This document shows positions 1 to 8,619 of a stretch of DNA of 64,000 nucleotides, one piece after another. Below the pieces are notes generated by a model. It was not told where the DNA came from and did not search any database. It saw only the letters and a program-made list of their open reading frames with translations. Both the position numbers and the translations under genes were made by a program. The stretch's first letter is position 1. Each line of letters opens with the position of its first letter. Source of the stretch: an uncultured Flavobacteriales bacterium (GTDB lineage: Bacteria; Bacteroidota; Bacteroidia; Flavobacteriales; Flavobacteriaceae); assembly GCA_913058295.1 (NCBI GenBank), contig CAJXRD010000004.1, positions 1-64,000 of the forward strand, given 5' to 3'.

Positions 1-195
1 CTCATTATAAACAGGAAGTTGTATCGTTATATATGGGGTTTCTTCTTTTAATGAAAGATCAAATTTACTGCAATCTTTCTTTTCTTTTTTTGCTTTTAAA
101 AAATTAAAAAGTAAATTAAGTTGTGCCAAAGCATACAAGAAAATAAGTAGCAAGGCAATCGAATAAATTGCAATAATGATGGTTTCTAAAATCAT
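1..195 (-). CDS. Glycosyltransferase family 2, cellulose-synthase-like (partial, 5' end only)
   Basis: Only the first 65 codons are in the window; the gene runs off the left edge. The protein begins MILETIIAIYS, followed by one hydrophobic helix (about residues 4-30), a lysine-rich stretch, and then ITIQLPVYNE, the entry motif of GT2 domains. A membrane helix before the GT2 motif fits the processive, cellulose-synthase-like glycosyltransferases of Bacteroidota. The start codon overlaps the stop of the upstream glycosyltransferase as ATGA, which suggests translational coupling. The acceptor and sugar cannot be told from this fragment. Confidence 0.7.
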   Translation of the reverse strand, partial: MILETIIIAIYSIALLLIFLYALAQLNLLFNFLKAKKEKKDCSKFDLSLKEETPYITIQLPVYNE

Positions 196-887
196 TTCTT
201 AAAGGAATACTTAAATATCCAGTATAAAATTTTAACGCCCGCAAATATAGCGCCTTTTATGGTTCCTGAAACTTTTGAAACACCTATTCTATTTCTGTAA
301 TTAACGGGGATTTCTAAATAGGAATAATTTCTTTTTAATGCTTTTAATTGCATCTCAACCGTCCAGCCATAAGTTTTGTCTTCCATTTTTAGTGCTAATA
401 GCTTATCGTATTTTATAGCTCTAAATGGACCTAGATCTGTAAATGTGGATTTAAAAAAAAGTTTCATTAAACTTGTAGCTAACCAATTTCCGAAAATTTG
501 AGGTTTTGTCATGGATCTAATTTCTCTTAAAGCGGAATTTCTAGCTCCTACAACAAAATCGATATTGTCTTCCATAATTGGAGCAATTATTTTAGTTAAT
601 TCCTCTGGATAATCACTATAATCTCCATCTAAAAAAACAATAATTTCTGGACGTAAATCTAAATCAACAACATACTCCATGCCTTTAAGACAGGCATGAC
701 CATATCCTTTTTTGGTTTCAGATAAAACAGTTGCTCCTGCTTCTTTTGCAACTTGAACAGTGGTATCTGTGGAGTTATTATTTACTACAATTACTTCAGC
801 AACTATTTCAGGAATATCTTTTATAACAAGTCCTATGGAAGCTTCCTCGTTATACGCGGGTATAATTACATAAACTATGGGCTTCAT
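192..887 (-). CDS. Glycosyltransferase family 2 (dolichyl-phosphate-mannose-synthase-like)
   Basis: A 231-residue GT-A fold transferase. It opens with VIIPAYNEEASIG, then VVNNNSTDTT, and carries the DGD metal and nucleotide-sugar site in FLDGDYSDYP (about residues 87-96). No long C-terminal membrane domain is seen, only a hydrophobic amphipathic tail. Enzymes of this type move a sugar from a nucleotide donor to a lipid or polyprenyl phosphate. It overlaps the upstream polyferredoxin gene by one base (TAATG) and the next glycosyltransferase by four, so it lies in a tightly coupled operon. The substrate is unknown. Confidence 0.85.
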   Translation of the reverse strand: MKPIVYVIIPAYNEEASIGLVIKDIPEIVAEVIVVNNNSTDTTVQVAKEAGATVLSETKKGYGHACLKGMEYVVDLDLRPEIIVFLDGDYSDYPEELTKIIAPIMEDNIDFVVGARNSALREIRSMTKPQIFGNWLATSLMKLFFKSTFTDLGPFRAIKYDKLLALKMEDKTYGWTVEMQLKALKRNYSYLEIPVNYRNRIGVSKVSGTIKGAIFAGVKILYWIFKYSFKK

Positions 888-2467
888 TATTTTTTATTGA
901 TAAGCTTCATTAAATCTACATCGTTTCCTAATAATATATCGGTTGGGTTTATTCTCCCAGTCTCAGGTCCATTTTCTAACTTTAAAACTCCTCTAGGACA
1001 AACAGCAGAGCAAATTCCGCAGCCCACACAACTTGCACGAACAATGTTTTCCCCTTTTTGGGCATAGGCTCTAACATCAATTCCTTGTTCGCAATAAGTA
1101 GAACAATTTCCACATGAAATACATTGCCCACCATTTGTTGTAATTCTAAACCTAGACTTAAATCGTTGTACTATTCCTAAATATGCTGCTAATGGGCAAC
1201 CAAATCTACACCAAACTCGGTTCCCGAAAATAGGGTAGAAGCCGGTGCCAATTACTCCTGCGAAGATAGCGCCTATTAAAAAACCATAAATATCTTGAAT
1301 GGTTTGTGTTTGAATTCCCAATACAGATTGATTCCCAGAAAAATAAGCATATAAAGTAAATCCAGTCATTATTAATGCAAATACTAAGACTCCGTGAACT
1401 AACCAACGTTCCAATTTCCAGGATTTTATGGATTTATTAGAGAGTTGTCTATAAGGATCTCCTAAGGTTTCTGCCAATCCACCACAACCACAAACCCAAG
1501 AGCAATACCATCTTTTTCCGAAGAAATAAACCATCACAGGAACAATCACAAGCGTTAGAACAATTCCCCATATAAGTATAAATAACCCAAAGCCTCCACT
1601 TGCAATTAGCTCGTTTAAATTCCAACTGAAAAAGAAATCGTAATCTAATGGGAATGCATTTTTAAAATCATACCAAGGTTTTTCAAAGCGAACTAATATT
1701 TCAGGAATTAAAAAAGCAAAAACTATTTGAAAAAATAATACGGATGTTGTTCGTAAAACTTGGTATTTATTATGACGATATTTTATATACATTCTTACCG
1801 CCATAACCGTCATTACTGTGCAATAAAGGAAGCCATATAAAAACCACTGACTAGCAAGGTTTCCACTTAAACTTTCGCTTATTGGATCTACTATATATGT
1901 CCAGTTAATAATATAATCTGGACGGAAATATAAGAGCAAATAAAATCCAACTAAAAAGATAAACACCAGCCAACCTATCCAACCTCTGTTCGTTGCAGAA
2001 CTTAAAAAGATACCATTGTTTTTTATGCCCTTTGGCCCTAAGGTAATAACATTAGGAATTATAAATAATAAGGCACCAATAATTCCTAATCCGAAGGTGA
2101 GCCACCAAAAAAGCCCTTTATTATCTTTTACAATTCCCTTACCGGAGTCTTTTGCTAATTCGTAGGCAAAACTATGTGGCTTTGACCAGATTACTTTATC
2201 CCATTCACTATTTTGTTTATGAATGTTATTTACAGAATTTAAAGTGTTCACTATTTCTGATGAAAACACAAAGGGTCCATCAAACTCCTTACCAAGAACA
2301 TTTGCTTTTACCTCATTAATGAATATATCGCTTTTAATCCCTTTATTAGCGACAAACTGGTCAAAATTAGAAGGTGTTAATTCGTATTTTCCTAAAAAGA
2401 TTAAAGAGATAAAAAAAGCCAATCCAACTAAAAATATTCCTAGCCCTATTTTTTGAATATATTTCAT
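887..2467 (-). CDS. Membrane polyferredoxin, NosR/NapH/CcoG-like 4Fe-4S protein
   Basis: A 526-residue polytopic membrane protein. Several hydrophobic helices surround two CxxxC-type motifs, in RWYCSWVCGCGG and VWCRFGCPLAA, which are typical of NapH/NosR/CcoG-type proteins. Two classical [4Fe-4S] ferredoxin motifs sit at the C-terminus (C449-C452-C455-C459 and C480-C483-C486-C490). Such proteins carry electrons between quinone or NADH-linked donors and extracytoplasmic or membrane acceptors. The FAD oxidoreductase one base upstream is the obvious electron partner, and glycosyltransferases follow directly. Whether the electrons serve a lipid or sugar modification is unknown. The length and large extracytoplasmic N-terminal segment (about residues 30-115) differ from short NapH proteins. 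Confidence 0.85.
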   Translation of the reverse strand: MKYIQKIGLGIFLVGLAFFISLIFLGKYELTPSNFDQFVANKGIKSDIFINEVKANVLGKEFDGPFVFSSEIVNTLNSVNNIHKQNSEWDKVIWSKPHSFAYELAKDSGKGIVKDNKGLFWWLTFGLGIIGALLFIIPNVITLGPKGIKNNGIFLSSATNRGWIGWLVFIFLVGFYLLLYFRPDYIINWTYIVDPISESLSGNLASQWFLYGFLYCTVMTVMAVRMYIKYRHNKYQVLRTTSVLFFQIVFAFLIPEILVRFEKPWYDFKNAFPLDYDFFFSWNLNELIASGGFGLFILIWGIVLTLVIVPVMVYFFGKRWYCSWVCGCGGLAETLGDPYRQLSNKSIKSWKLERWLVHGVLVFALIMTGFTLYAYFSGNQSVLGIQTQTIQDIYGFLIGAIFAGVIGTGFYPIFGNRVWCRFGCPLAAYLGIVQRFKSRFRITTNGGQCISCGNCSTYCEQGIDVRAYAQKGENIVRASCVGCGICSAVCPRGVLKLENGPETGRINPTDILLGNDVDLMKLINKK

Positions 2468-2468
2468 A

Positions 2469-3839
2469 TTAAGCTTGAAGATTAAAGATTCGAGACCAAC
2501 TTTTTTTCTTTAATTGGATAGTCGTATTGTTTTCTGAATTGAATTTTTCTACAATTTCTTTTTCGTGAAGTTTATAGAATTCTGGGTCAAAGTTTGCATC
2601 TGCTAAATGTTCTAACACATATTCAATATTTCTTTTTTCAGTTAAAGCCTTGTCAAAAAACTCGTGACGCATCCTAATTCCGAAGGTATTTATACCTATA
2701 AATTCTCGTGTATTTTTATCGTAGTTAATATGAATACATTTTTTGCCACCTTTATATTCCCAATAAAAACGAGCTTCATTTTCTTTGGTTTGCGACCATA
2801 CCCAACCATAGGTTTGGTATTCTATATCAAAAAATTTAGCAGAATTAAACCAATGTCCTGGTTTGTATTCAGTTCTATTGCCACAAATAGTTTGTGCAAG
2901 GGTTTCTCCCATCATTCTGCCTGTATACCAAACCGCCTCTATAGGTCTTCGTTGGTCTATAGCTTCATTTTGTTCTGCACAATCGCCAATAGCATACACA
3001 TCTTTAATATTGGTTTCTAAGTTTCGATTTACTTTTATACCTCTTCCTAATTCTATACTTCGACCAGGCTCAGCACTAATTTCAGAATCTTTTAAAAAAT
3101 CAATGTTTGGAGAAACTCCAGCTGTTAATCCGACAACATCACAAAAGATTTCTTCACCAGTTTCTTCTAAAATTACAGATTGTACCTTTCCATTTTCGTC
3201 AGCTTTAATTTCTTTTAAATTAGTACTTAAGCGTAAATCGATGCCATTACTTAGTATTTCATTATTGATCATAGTAGATTCGCCTTTTGGTAAAACACCA
3301 TTCCAAAAGCTAGCTTCCCGTACTAAAAAAGTAACAGGAATATGCCGAGAATGCAGCATTTCAGCAAGTTCAATTCCTATTAATCCACCACCAACAATAA
3401 CAGCACGTTTACAGACTTTATTATTAGGAGCGTATTCTTCCAATTTTTCTAAATCTTGTTTATGGTACATGCCCATAACGCCATCTAAATCTTGACCCGG
3501 CCATCCAAATTTATTTGGTTTTGAACCAACCGCTAAAATTAGTTTGTCGTAAGGAAAAACTTCTCCATCCGAAAAGATTAAGGATTTGTTTTTGGAATCT
3601 ACTTTAGAAACATAGCCTTTTTTAAGTTCGATTCTGTTTTTACTCCAGAAATTATTTTCATAAGGTTGGGTATGTTCAAATTTCATATGTCCCATATACA
3701 CATACATTAAAGCAGTTCTTGAAAAGAAAAATTCTGTTTCTGCAGAAATTATGGTAATCTTTTTGTCGGAAAGTTTCCTAATATGTCTTGCAAGGGTTAC
3801 TCCTGAAATCCCATTTCCTAGTATGACAATATGTTCCAT
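2469..3839 (-). CDS. NAD(P)/FAD-dependent oxidoreductase (pyridine nucleotide-disulfide reductase family)
   Basis: 456 residues. The N-terminal FAD-binding Rossmann motif is ILGNGISGVTLA (residues 6-17). A second dinucleotide site, VIVGGGLIGIELAE (about 147-160), is for NAD(P)H, and the late FAD motif is VYAIGDCAEQ (about 288-297). No redox-active CxxxxC pair follows the first glycine motif, so it resembles ferredoxin/rubredoxin reductase or nitrite-reductase-type flavoproteins rather than lipoamide dehydrogenase. It is the first gene of the leftward operon, one base from the polyferredoxin, and probably passes NAD(P)H electrons to it. The physiological reaction is not known. Confidence 0.85.
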   Translation of the reverse strand: MEHIVILGNGISGVTLARHIRKLSDKKITIISAETEFFFSRTALMYVYMGHMKFEHTQPYENNFWSKNRIELKKGYVSKVDSKNKSLIFSDGEVFPYDKLILAVGSKPNKFGWPGQDLDGVMGMYHKQDLEKLEEYAPNNKVCKRAVIVGGGLIGIELAEMLHSRHIPVTFLVREASFWNGVLPKGESTMINNEILSNGIDLRLSTNLKEIKADENGKVQSVILEETGEEIFCDVVGLTAGVSPNIDFLKDSEISAEPGRSIELGRGIKVNRNLETNIKDVYAIGDCAEQNEAIDQRRPIEAVWYTGRMMGETLAQTICGNRTEYKPGHWFNSAKFFDIEYQTYGWVWSQTKENEARFYWEYKGGKKCIHINYDKNTREFIGINTFGIRMRHEFFDKALTEKRNIEYVLEHLADANFDPEFYKLHEKEIVEKFNSENNTTIQLKKKSWSRIFNLQA

Positions 3840-4095
3840 AAAATTGATTGTTGAAGGTTATGTCGAAGTTAAAGATAATTACTTAAAGTATTTTAAAAAT
3901 ATAATGGATACATGAATAATAATTAATGTAAGATTATGCTATGTTATTCGATTTAATATGAATGAAAATAAAAGGCAGTAAATAAATTTAGTTGCCTAGT
4001 TTATAAGATTAAAAGAAGCCAAAAAGGTTGGAGTAATCCTGAAATTTTTAACTAATTTCGCTAGCTTTTGCAATAGCCGAATATTTAAGTTTTTT
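3840..4095. other. Divergent intergenic region
   Basis: This 256-base AT-rich gap separates the leftward FAD-oxidoreductase operon from the rightward outer-membrane gene. I see no ORF, RNA gene or strong hairpin. Promoters for both directions must lie here. On the minus strand TATCTTTA is a one-mismatch match to TAnnTTTG, which is too weak to call. Confidence 0.5.
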
Positions 4096-4944
4096 ATGAA
4101 ATTAAAAGCAGCACTTTTTTTTATTTTACTAGCAACATTTACTTGCTATTCACAGAATCCAATTGAAACAACACAACAAAAAAGTAGAAAGGGAACTTTT
4201 TATTTTTATTGGGGTTGGAATATAAGTTGGTATAGTGATTCAGATATTGAGTTTACTGGATCGGGTAATGATTTCACACTTTCTAATGTAGAAGCTCAAG
4301 ATAGACCACAACCGTTTGGTTATGAAAAATATTTTAAAATTGAAAATGTCACAAAACCTCAATACAATGCTAGATTGGGGTATTTTTTTCATGAAAATTA
4401 TAATGTTTCTTTGGGTTTTGACCATATGAAATATGTTGTTGATCAGGGTCAGACCGTACAGATTTCTGGGACTATTGAAAACTCTGGTACGGATTACGAT
4501 GGTACTTATAATGGTGAAGATGTTGTGATTGAAGAAGGGTTTTTAAGGTTTGAACATACAGATGGTTTGAACTATATAAATACTGAGGTTAGAAGATTTG
4601 ATGAAGTTTGGTCTATTCATAAAAATATTAAATTGAATCTTACAGAAGGCCTGGGTATTGGAATGCTATATCCAAAAACTAATACAAATCTATTAGCAAA
4701 TGAGCGCTATGATGATTTTCATATTGCAGGATATGGTGTACATGCTGTTGCAGGTGTGAATGTTACTTTTTGGGATCACTTTTTTATACAAAGTGAATTT
4801 AAGGGGGGATTTATTAATATGCCAGATATTAGAACTACAAATAATCCAAACGATAGAGCAAGTCAAAATTTTTGGTTCTCCCAGTGGAATTGGGTTTTTG
4901 GTTATGCGTTTAATCCTTTTGATGCCAAAAACAAAGAAGATTAA
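4096..4944 (+). CDS. Putative outer-membrane beta-barrel protein
   Basis: 282 residues with a clear signal peptide ending in TCYSQ (about residues 1-20). The rest is rich in alternating aromatic and polar strands (FYFYWGWNISWYS, ARLGYFFHENYNVSLGF, HAVAGVNVTFWDHFFIQSEF) and ends in a strand near FGYAFNPF. These are hallmarks of a small outer-membrane barrel. I do not recognise a specific family. It stands alone on the plus strand before a GH113-like lipoprotein gene (71 bases between them), so a joint transcript is possible. Confidence 0.6.
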   Translation: MKLKAALFFILLATFTCYSQNPIETTQQKSRKGTFYFYWGWNISWYSDSDIEFTGSGNDFTLSNVEAQDRPQPFGYEKYFKIENVTKPQYNARLGYFFHENYNVSLGFDHMKYVVDQGQTVQISGTIENSGTDYDGTYNGEDVVIEEGFLRFEHTDGLNYINTEVRRFDEVWSIHKNIKLNLTEGLGIGMLYPKTNTNLLANERYDDFHIAGYGVHAVAGVNVTFWDHFFIQSEFKGGFINMPDIRTTNNPNDRASQNFWFSQWNWVFGYAFNPFDAKNKED

Positions 4945-5015
4945 TTTCTTACATTTTTGTTAAGGCCATTTTCTTAAAAAGAAATTAATTGTATTTTGAA
5001 ATTTATTTTCAAGAT

Positions 5016-6026
5016 ATGAGATGCCTTCTTTTTCTGCTTTGTTTACTTTTTAATTCTACACTTTTAATTAGTTGTTCACAGAAAGAACCCAAGATTAATG
5101 GAGTTAGTTTTGTTGCCTCTCCCAAAAAAGTAAGCCAAGAACATATAGATCCAGTTATAAAACTAAACGCTAACCATGCTGCGATTATGCCATTCGGATT
5201 TGTAAAAAATTTAAATCACCCAGAAGTTCAGTATAATTCGGAAAGGCAATGGTTTGGTGAATCGAAAGAAGGGGTAAAGCAATATATAGGGATTTTGCAC
5301 GAAAATAATATTCAAGTCATGCTAAAGCCTCAAATTTGGGTTTGGCAAGGAGAGTATACTGGACATTTGCAAATGCATACCGAAGAAGAATGGAAGGTTT
5401 TTGAAGTCACCTATAGAATTTTTATTTTGGACTTTGCTAAGGTTGCCCAAGAATCTCAAGTTGAAATATTTTGTATTGGTACCGAATTAGAACAGTTTAT
5501 TGTTCATCGTCCCGAGTATTGGAATTCTTTGATTTCTGAAATTAAAGAAGTGTATTCTGGAAAACTTACCTATGCTGCTAATTGGGATGAATACAAAAGG
5601 GTTCCCTTTTGGGATCTGCTAGATTATATAGGAGTGGATGCTTATTTTCCTATTTCCGATAAAGAAACACCAACTCTAGAAGAGGCACAAATAGGATGGG
5701 AACCTTGGAAAAAAGAGATGCAAACACTTTCTCTTTCTTTAAATAAAAAGATACTGTTTACTGAATATGGTTATAGATCTGTGAACTATACAGGAAAAGA
5801 GCCCTGGGATAGCAATAGAGATAAGTCTGGTGTAAATTTAGAAGCACAAAATAATGCTACGAAAGCCTTGTTTGAAGAAATTTGGGAAGAAGATTGGTTT
5901 GCAGGAGGATATGTTTGGAAATGGTTTTTGCAATATGATGAAGTTGGAGGAGTGGAAAACAATAGGTTTACGCCACAAAATAAACCGGTAGAAGATATTA
6001 TTAGGGGGTATTATAAGCTGAATTAA
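5016..6026 (+). CDS. GH113-like glycoside hydrolase lipoprotein
   Basis: A 336-residue TIM-barrel hydrolase resembling family GH113 (beta-mannanase type). Candidate catalytic glutamates are in IGTELEQF (acid/base) and LFTEYGYRS (nucleophile), and aromatic residues such as QIWVWQG and VWKWFLQ would line the sugar site. The reading frame is open upstream to a TTG at 4989. The ATG at 5016 is preferred because it gives a standard lipoprotein signal ending in LLISC, so the enzyme should be lipid-anchored in the envelope. Its 3' end overlaps the convergent glycosyltransferase gene by four bases. Its glycan substrate, and any link to the neighbouring arsenosugar genes, are unknown. Confidence 0.75.
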   Translation: MRCLLFLLCLLFNSTLLISCSQKEPKINGVSFVASPKKVSQEHIDPVIKLNANHAAIMPFGFVKNLNHPEVQYNSERQWFGESKEGVKQYIGILHENNIQVMLKPQIWVWQGEYTGHLQMHTEEEWKVFEVTYRIFILDFAKVAQESQVEIFCIGTELEQFIVHRPEYWNSLISEIKEVYSGKLTYAANWDEYKRVPFWDLLDYIGVDAYFPISDKETPTLEEAQIGWEPWKKEMQTLSLSLNKKILFTEYGYRSVNYTGKEPWDSNRDKSGVNLEAQNNATKALFEEIWEEDWFAGGYVWKWFLQYDEVGGVENNRFTPQNKPVEDIIRGYYKLN

Positions 6027-6775
6027 TTGGATTGAGTTGCTATATGCTTCTTGTAATACCTATAAATATCATCTGCGGAAGCTCCAAACCAACACTTAAC
6101 ATAAATAGCCCAAAAGTGATATTGTATAGTCCAAATTCCTTTTTGGTTGTACAATCTTGCGGAGGTGATAATCCATTCCTGTATTACCACAAATTGCTTT
6201 CGTTTATAAAGCTCATTGATTAAAATATTGTCTTCATAAATCCTATATTTTTCATCATAGCCTCCAATATCATTAAATAGCGACTTTGTAATAAACTGAC
6301 TCTGATCTCCACCACGACAAGCCCTCCATTTAAAATGAGTAAGCCAAGAAGCCAATTGCAACCACCAATGAGAGTGATCGAATTTCATTTTAAAACAACC
6401 TGCTAGATTTCCTTTTTCTACTTCGTTTATAATTAATTGATCAAAATTTTTGGGAGGTAAACTATCGGCGTGCAAAAAATAAAGAATTGATCCTTTTGCT
6501 TGACGAGCTCCTGTATTCATTTGGATAGCTCTTCCTTTTGTTGCTGTTATTAAAGTTATAGTCTCCTCGAGCGCAGTCGAGAGGTTTTTATAAGGTCTCG
6601 ACTGCGCTCGACCAGACAGGATATTAGTAACAATTTCCCTTGTACCATCACTACTGCCACCATCCACAATTATGATTTCAGAAATATTTTGTTCAACAGA
6701 ATTATCTTTTAAATGGATAAGTAATTTACCTATCGTATCTGCTTCGTTTAATACAGGGATAATTATACTTATCAT
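6023..6775 (-). CDS. TIGR04283-type arsenosugar-biosynthesis glycosyltransferase (GT2)
   Basis: 250 residues. GT2 motifs are SIIIPVLNEADTIG at the N-terminus, IIVDGGSSDGT, KGRAIQMNTGA and LHADSLPP (the DxD-like HAD), then RGGDQSQF. This arrangement matches the TIGR04283 family found beside arsM and arsS. It is the last gene of the eight-gene minus-strand cluster, and the natural role would be to transfer the arsenic-bearing ribose to its acceptor. Residues 54-73, between the nucleotide-binding loop and KGRA, are encoded by a palindromic repeat (6567-6611) read in frame, giving an extra loop of about 19 residues. Whether the enzyme stays active with this loop is unknown. Confidence 0.8.
   Translation of the reverse strand: MISIIIPVLNEADTIGKLLIHLKDNSVEQNISEIIIVDGGSSDGTREIVTNILSGRAQSRPYKNLSTALEETITLITATKGRAIQMNTGARQAKGSILYFLHADSLPPKNFDQLIINEVEKGNLAGCFKMKFDHSHWWLQLASWLTHFKWRACRGGDQSQFITKSLFNDIGGYDEKYRIYEDNILINELYKRKQFVVIQEWIITSARLYNQKGIWTIQYHFWAIYVKCWFGASADDIYRYYKKHIATQSN
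6567..6611. repeat. Palindromic repeat inside the TIGR04283 glycosyltransferase gene
   Basis: Perfect inverted repeat: 16-base arms at 6567-6582 and 6596-6611 around a 13-base loop that begins and ends with GG. The arms are GC-rich, unlike the surrounding AT-rich gene. The same arms, loop length and GG borders recur at 63910-63954 between genes. It looks like a REP/MITE-type element that inserted in frame without a stop codon. Confidence 0.85.
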
Positions 6776-6817
6776 ATGTTAAACATACAAAATATCGGTT
6801 TTATATTATTTTAATAC

Positions 6818-7561
6818 TTATTCAATTTCGTTGAGATTCCAATTGTAATCCTTGTATGCTACTTTGGTATTTGCTTCAATTTTCACAGTACTATACTTAT
6901 TTATATAAGCAATTAAATCCTGTTCTCCTTTTTCTGAAAAGTCCTTTTTATACCATTTAAATATTTTAGATAGCTTTGGGTTTTCTGGAGAAATATCATT
7001 TTCACTACTGTTGATGAAATCTACTGTTACCCGTTCTAATTGTTCTTCTATTTTTGACGCAACAAAGGCTTCATTTAATAATTTTGGACAAGAATAAGAA
7101 GCGCAATTAATAGCGAAATGAATTCTTGGTTCCTTCATTTTCCTTAGAAATTTATGCTCAATATCTCCTAAGGAATAATAATTGTCACCTATTTTAATAT
7201 TGGCTGTTTTCCAAGGGGTTTTAATTTCTTTAATGCTTTTTACAGGATAATTTTTAAGAATTAAATCTATCGTAGCTGCATTGTAAAGGTTGGTATAATA
7301 TGCTAGCTGTTCCTGTTGATTCCAACTGTCATCTGGCACATTTATGGAAAGGTGGTTTAAATAACTGGTTAATTGATCCTGATCTTTTAAAAAATTATTA
7401 TAGGCTACAAAACCATTGTCATCAACGTGTTTTTTCAGTAAAACATCCCAGATTTTATGATCTGGAAATACAATAGGTTTATTTTGCGCCGATGTAGAAT
7501 TATAACTAAATAAAACAAAAACGCACAAAAATAAACTTGTAATCAACTGTGATTTTTTCAT
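6818..7561 (-). CDS. DUF547 domain protein, exported
   Basis: 247 residues with a signal peptide ending near STSAQ (about residues 1-25), followed by a DUF547 domain with its typical features: a YYTNLYNAATIDLIL helix and the conserved INCASYSCPKL cysteine motif (about residues 150-160). The domain's activity is not established; its conserved Cys/His residues suggest a thiol-dependent enzyme fold. It sits 9 bases after arsM and 42 bases before the glycosyltransferase, and DUF547 genes recur in arsenosugar loci, so a periplasmic step in that pathway is a reasonable guess only. Confidence 0.75.
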   Translation of the reverse strand: MKKSQLITSLFLCVFVLFSYNSTSAQNKPIVFPDHKIWDVLLKKHVDDNGFVAYNNFLKDQDQLTSYLNHLSINVPDDSWNQQEQLAYYTNLYNAATIDLILKNYPVKSIKEIKTPWKTANIKIGDNYYSLGDIEHKFLRKMKEPRIHFAINCASYSCPKLLNEAFVASKIEEQLERVTVDFINSSENDISPENPKLSKIFKWYKKDFSEKGEQDLIAYINKYSTVKIEANTKVAYKDYNWNLNEIE

Positions 7562-7570
7562 AAAAATATT

Positions 7571-8539
7571 TTAACAACAGCCGCCACCATCATAATGATA
7601 TGTAGATTCTGAAATATAAATATCATCTCTACCTAACTCTTTTAATTGTTTAGCTGTTTTATCACAAATGGCTAAAGGTTGATTTTTTACTAAAACATGT
7701 CCTTTTTTATCATCAAAATAATCTTCATCACCATAATAAATTGCAGCTTTTCCTGTAAAAATACAAGGACCATCAGGTAAAACAGGATCTTTAATTGCTG
7801 CTACTTCTATACTTTCAATAAAGATTAGCTCCTCTGTTAGGTAGTTTTTTGTGTCAAGGATTCTATAAGGTTTCCGAGCTCTAATTTCAATGGTTCCAAA
7901 ACCAGCATCGGTTAATGCCTTTACATAATCTTTAATTGGCAAACTTCCACTTAAACATAGAGCACGAAGGCGGTCATCGTTTCGTAAAGTTTCATTCATT
8001 GGTTGCTCACAAGTAGGGTCACTCATCACTAATCTTCCTTGTGGTTTTAAAACCCGATACATTTCTTCAACGGCACGTTTTAAATCTTCTGCTTTAAATA
8101 TATTGAACAAGCAGTTTTGAGCGGCGACATCAATAGAGTTGTCTGCTACCGGAAGATTTAAGGCATCTCCTTTTTTTAAGTCTACAAATTCACTTTTGAA
8201 CCAAGGATTTAATTCTTCCGCTTCTTTAAAATTTTTACGAGAAGCTTCCAACATTTCATCTACAACGTCAATCCCTATAACTCCTCCTTTTTGACGAGAA
8301 AAGTAAGAGAATTGTAATAATTCCATTCCGCCACCAACACCAACATATAATGTTTTTGGGTTGTTGGTTAAATCGCGAGCATTTACGGTACTACCACAAC
8401 CATAATTCATTTCTTGCATGATTGTCGGGATTTTTAAACCTGGTAATTCCCAAATAGGATTGGTAGTACAGCATAATCCAACATCGGGTGTTAATGCTGC
8501 ATCTTTATATAAATCGTTTGTCGCGTCTAAGTAGCTCAT
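7571..8539 (-). CDS. arsM: Arsenite S-adenosylmethionine methyltransferase, arsenosugar type
   Basis: 322 residues from the chosen start. SAM-binding motif I is TLYVGVGGGMELL (about 63-75), followed by GVIGIDVVDEML. Cysteines C48 (NYGCGS), C143 (QNCLFN) and C195 (LCLSGS) match the conserved arsenite-binding cysteines of ArsM proteins, and there are extra pairs at C23-C24 and the C-terminal C321-C322. ArsM methylates As(III) to mono- and dimethylated forms. The open frame extends 14 codons further upstream, but that stretch is made from a palindromic repeat (8552-8618), so the ATG at 8539 (MSYLDATND) is the better start. It lies between the phosphorylase and DUF547 genes. Confidence 0.85.
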   Translation of the reverse strand: MSYLDATNDLYKDAALTPDVGLCCTTNPIWELPGLKIPTIMQEMNYGCGSTVNARDLTNNPKTLYVGVGGGMELLQFSYFSRQKGGVIGIDVVDEMLEASRKNFKEAEELNPWFKSEFVDLKKGDALNLPVADNSIDVAAQNCLFNIFKAEDLKRAVEEMYRVLKPQGRLVMSDPTCEQPMNETLRNDDRLRALCLSGSLPIKDYVKALTDAGFGTIEIRARKPYRILDTKNYLTEELIFIESIEVAAIKDPVLPDGPCIFTGKAAIYYGDEDYFDDKKGHVLVKNQPLAICDKTAKQLKELGRDDIYISESTYHYDGGGCC

Positions 8540-8551
8540 ATTATTTGTTTT

Positions 8552-8618
8552 GTCTTTGCGAGGAATGAAATAACGTGGCAATCTTTTGGAGAGATTCCTT
8601 CACTTCGTTCGGAATGAC
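8552..8618. repeat. Imperfect palindromic repeat between pnp and arsM
   Basis: The whole 80-base gap between the phosphorylase stop and arsM is filled by an imperfect inverted repeat. One arm is around 8552-8582 (gtctttgcgaggaatg...), the other around 8591-8618 (gagattccttcac...ggaatgac). It resembles dispersed repeats common in Bacteroidota intergenic regions. In the transcript it would form a hairpin that could affect the balance of upstream and downstream mRNA. Confidence 0.6.
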
Positions 8619-8619
8619 C

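Noticed and set aside
2863..3495. 210-codon open frame antisense to the FAD oxidoreductase gene
   Set aside because: A shadow of the well-supported flavoprotein; no recognisable domain in its product.
6567..6611. Palindrome read as a rho-independent terminator
   Set aside because: It lies inside an open reading frame, has no T-run, and the arms recur at another locus.
8540..8581. Upstream in-frame ATG giving ArsM 14 more residues
   Set aside because: The extra codons lie in a palindromic repeat and are not like ArsM N-termini.
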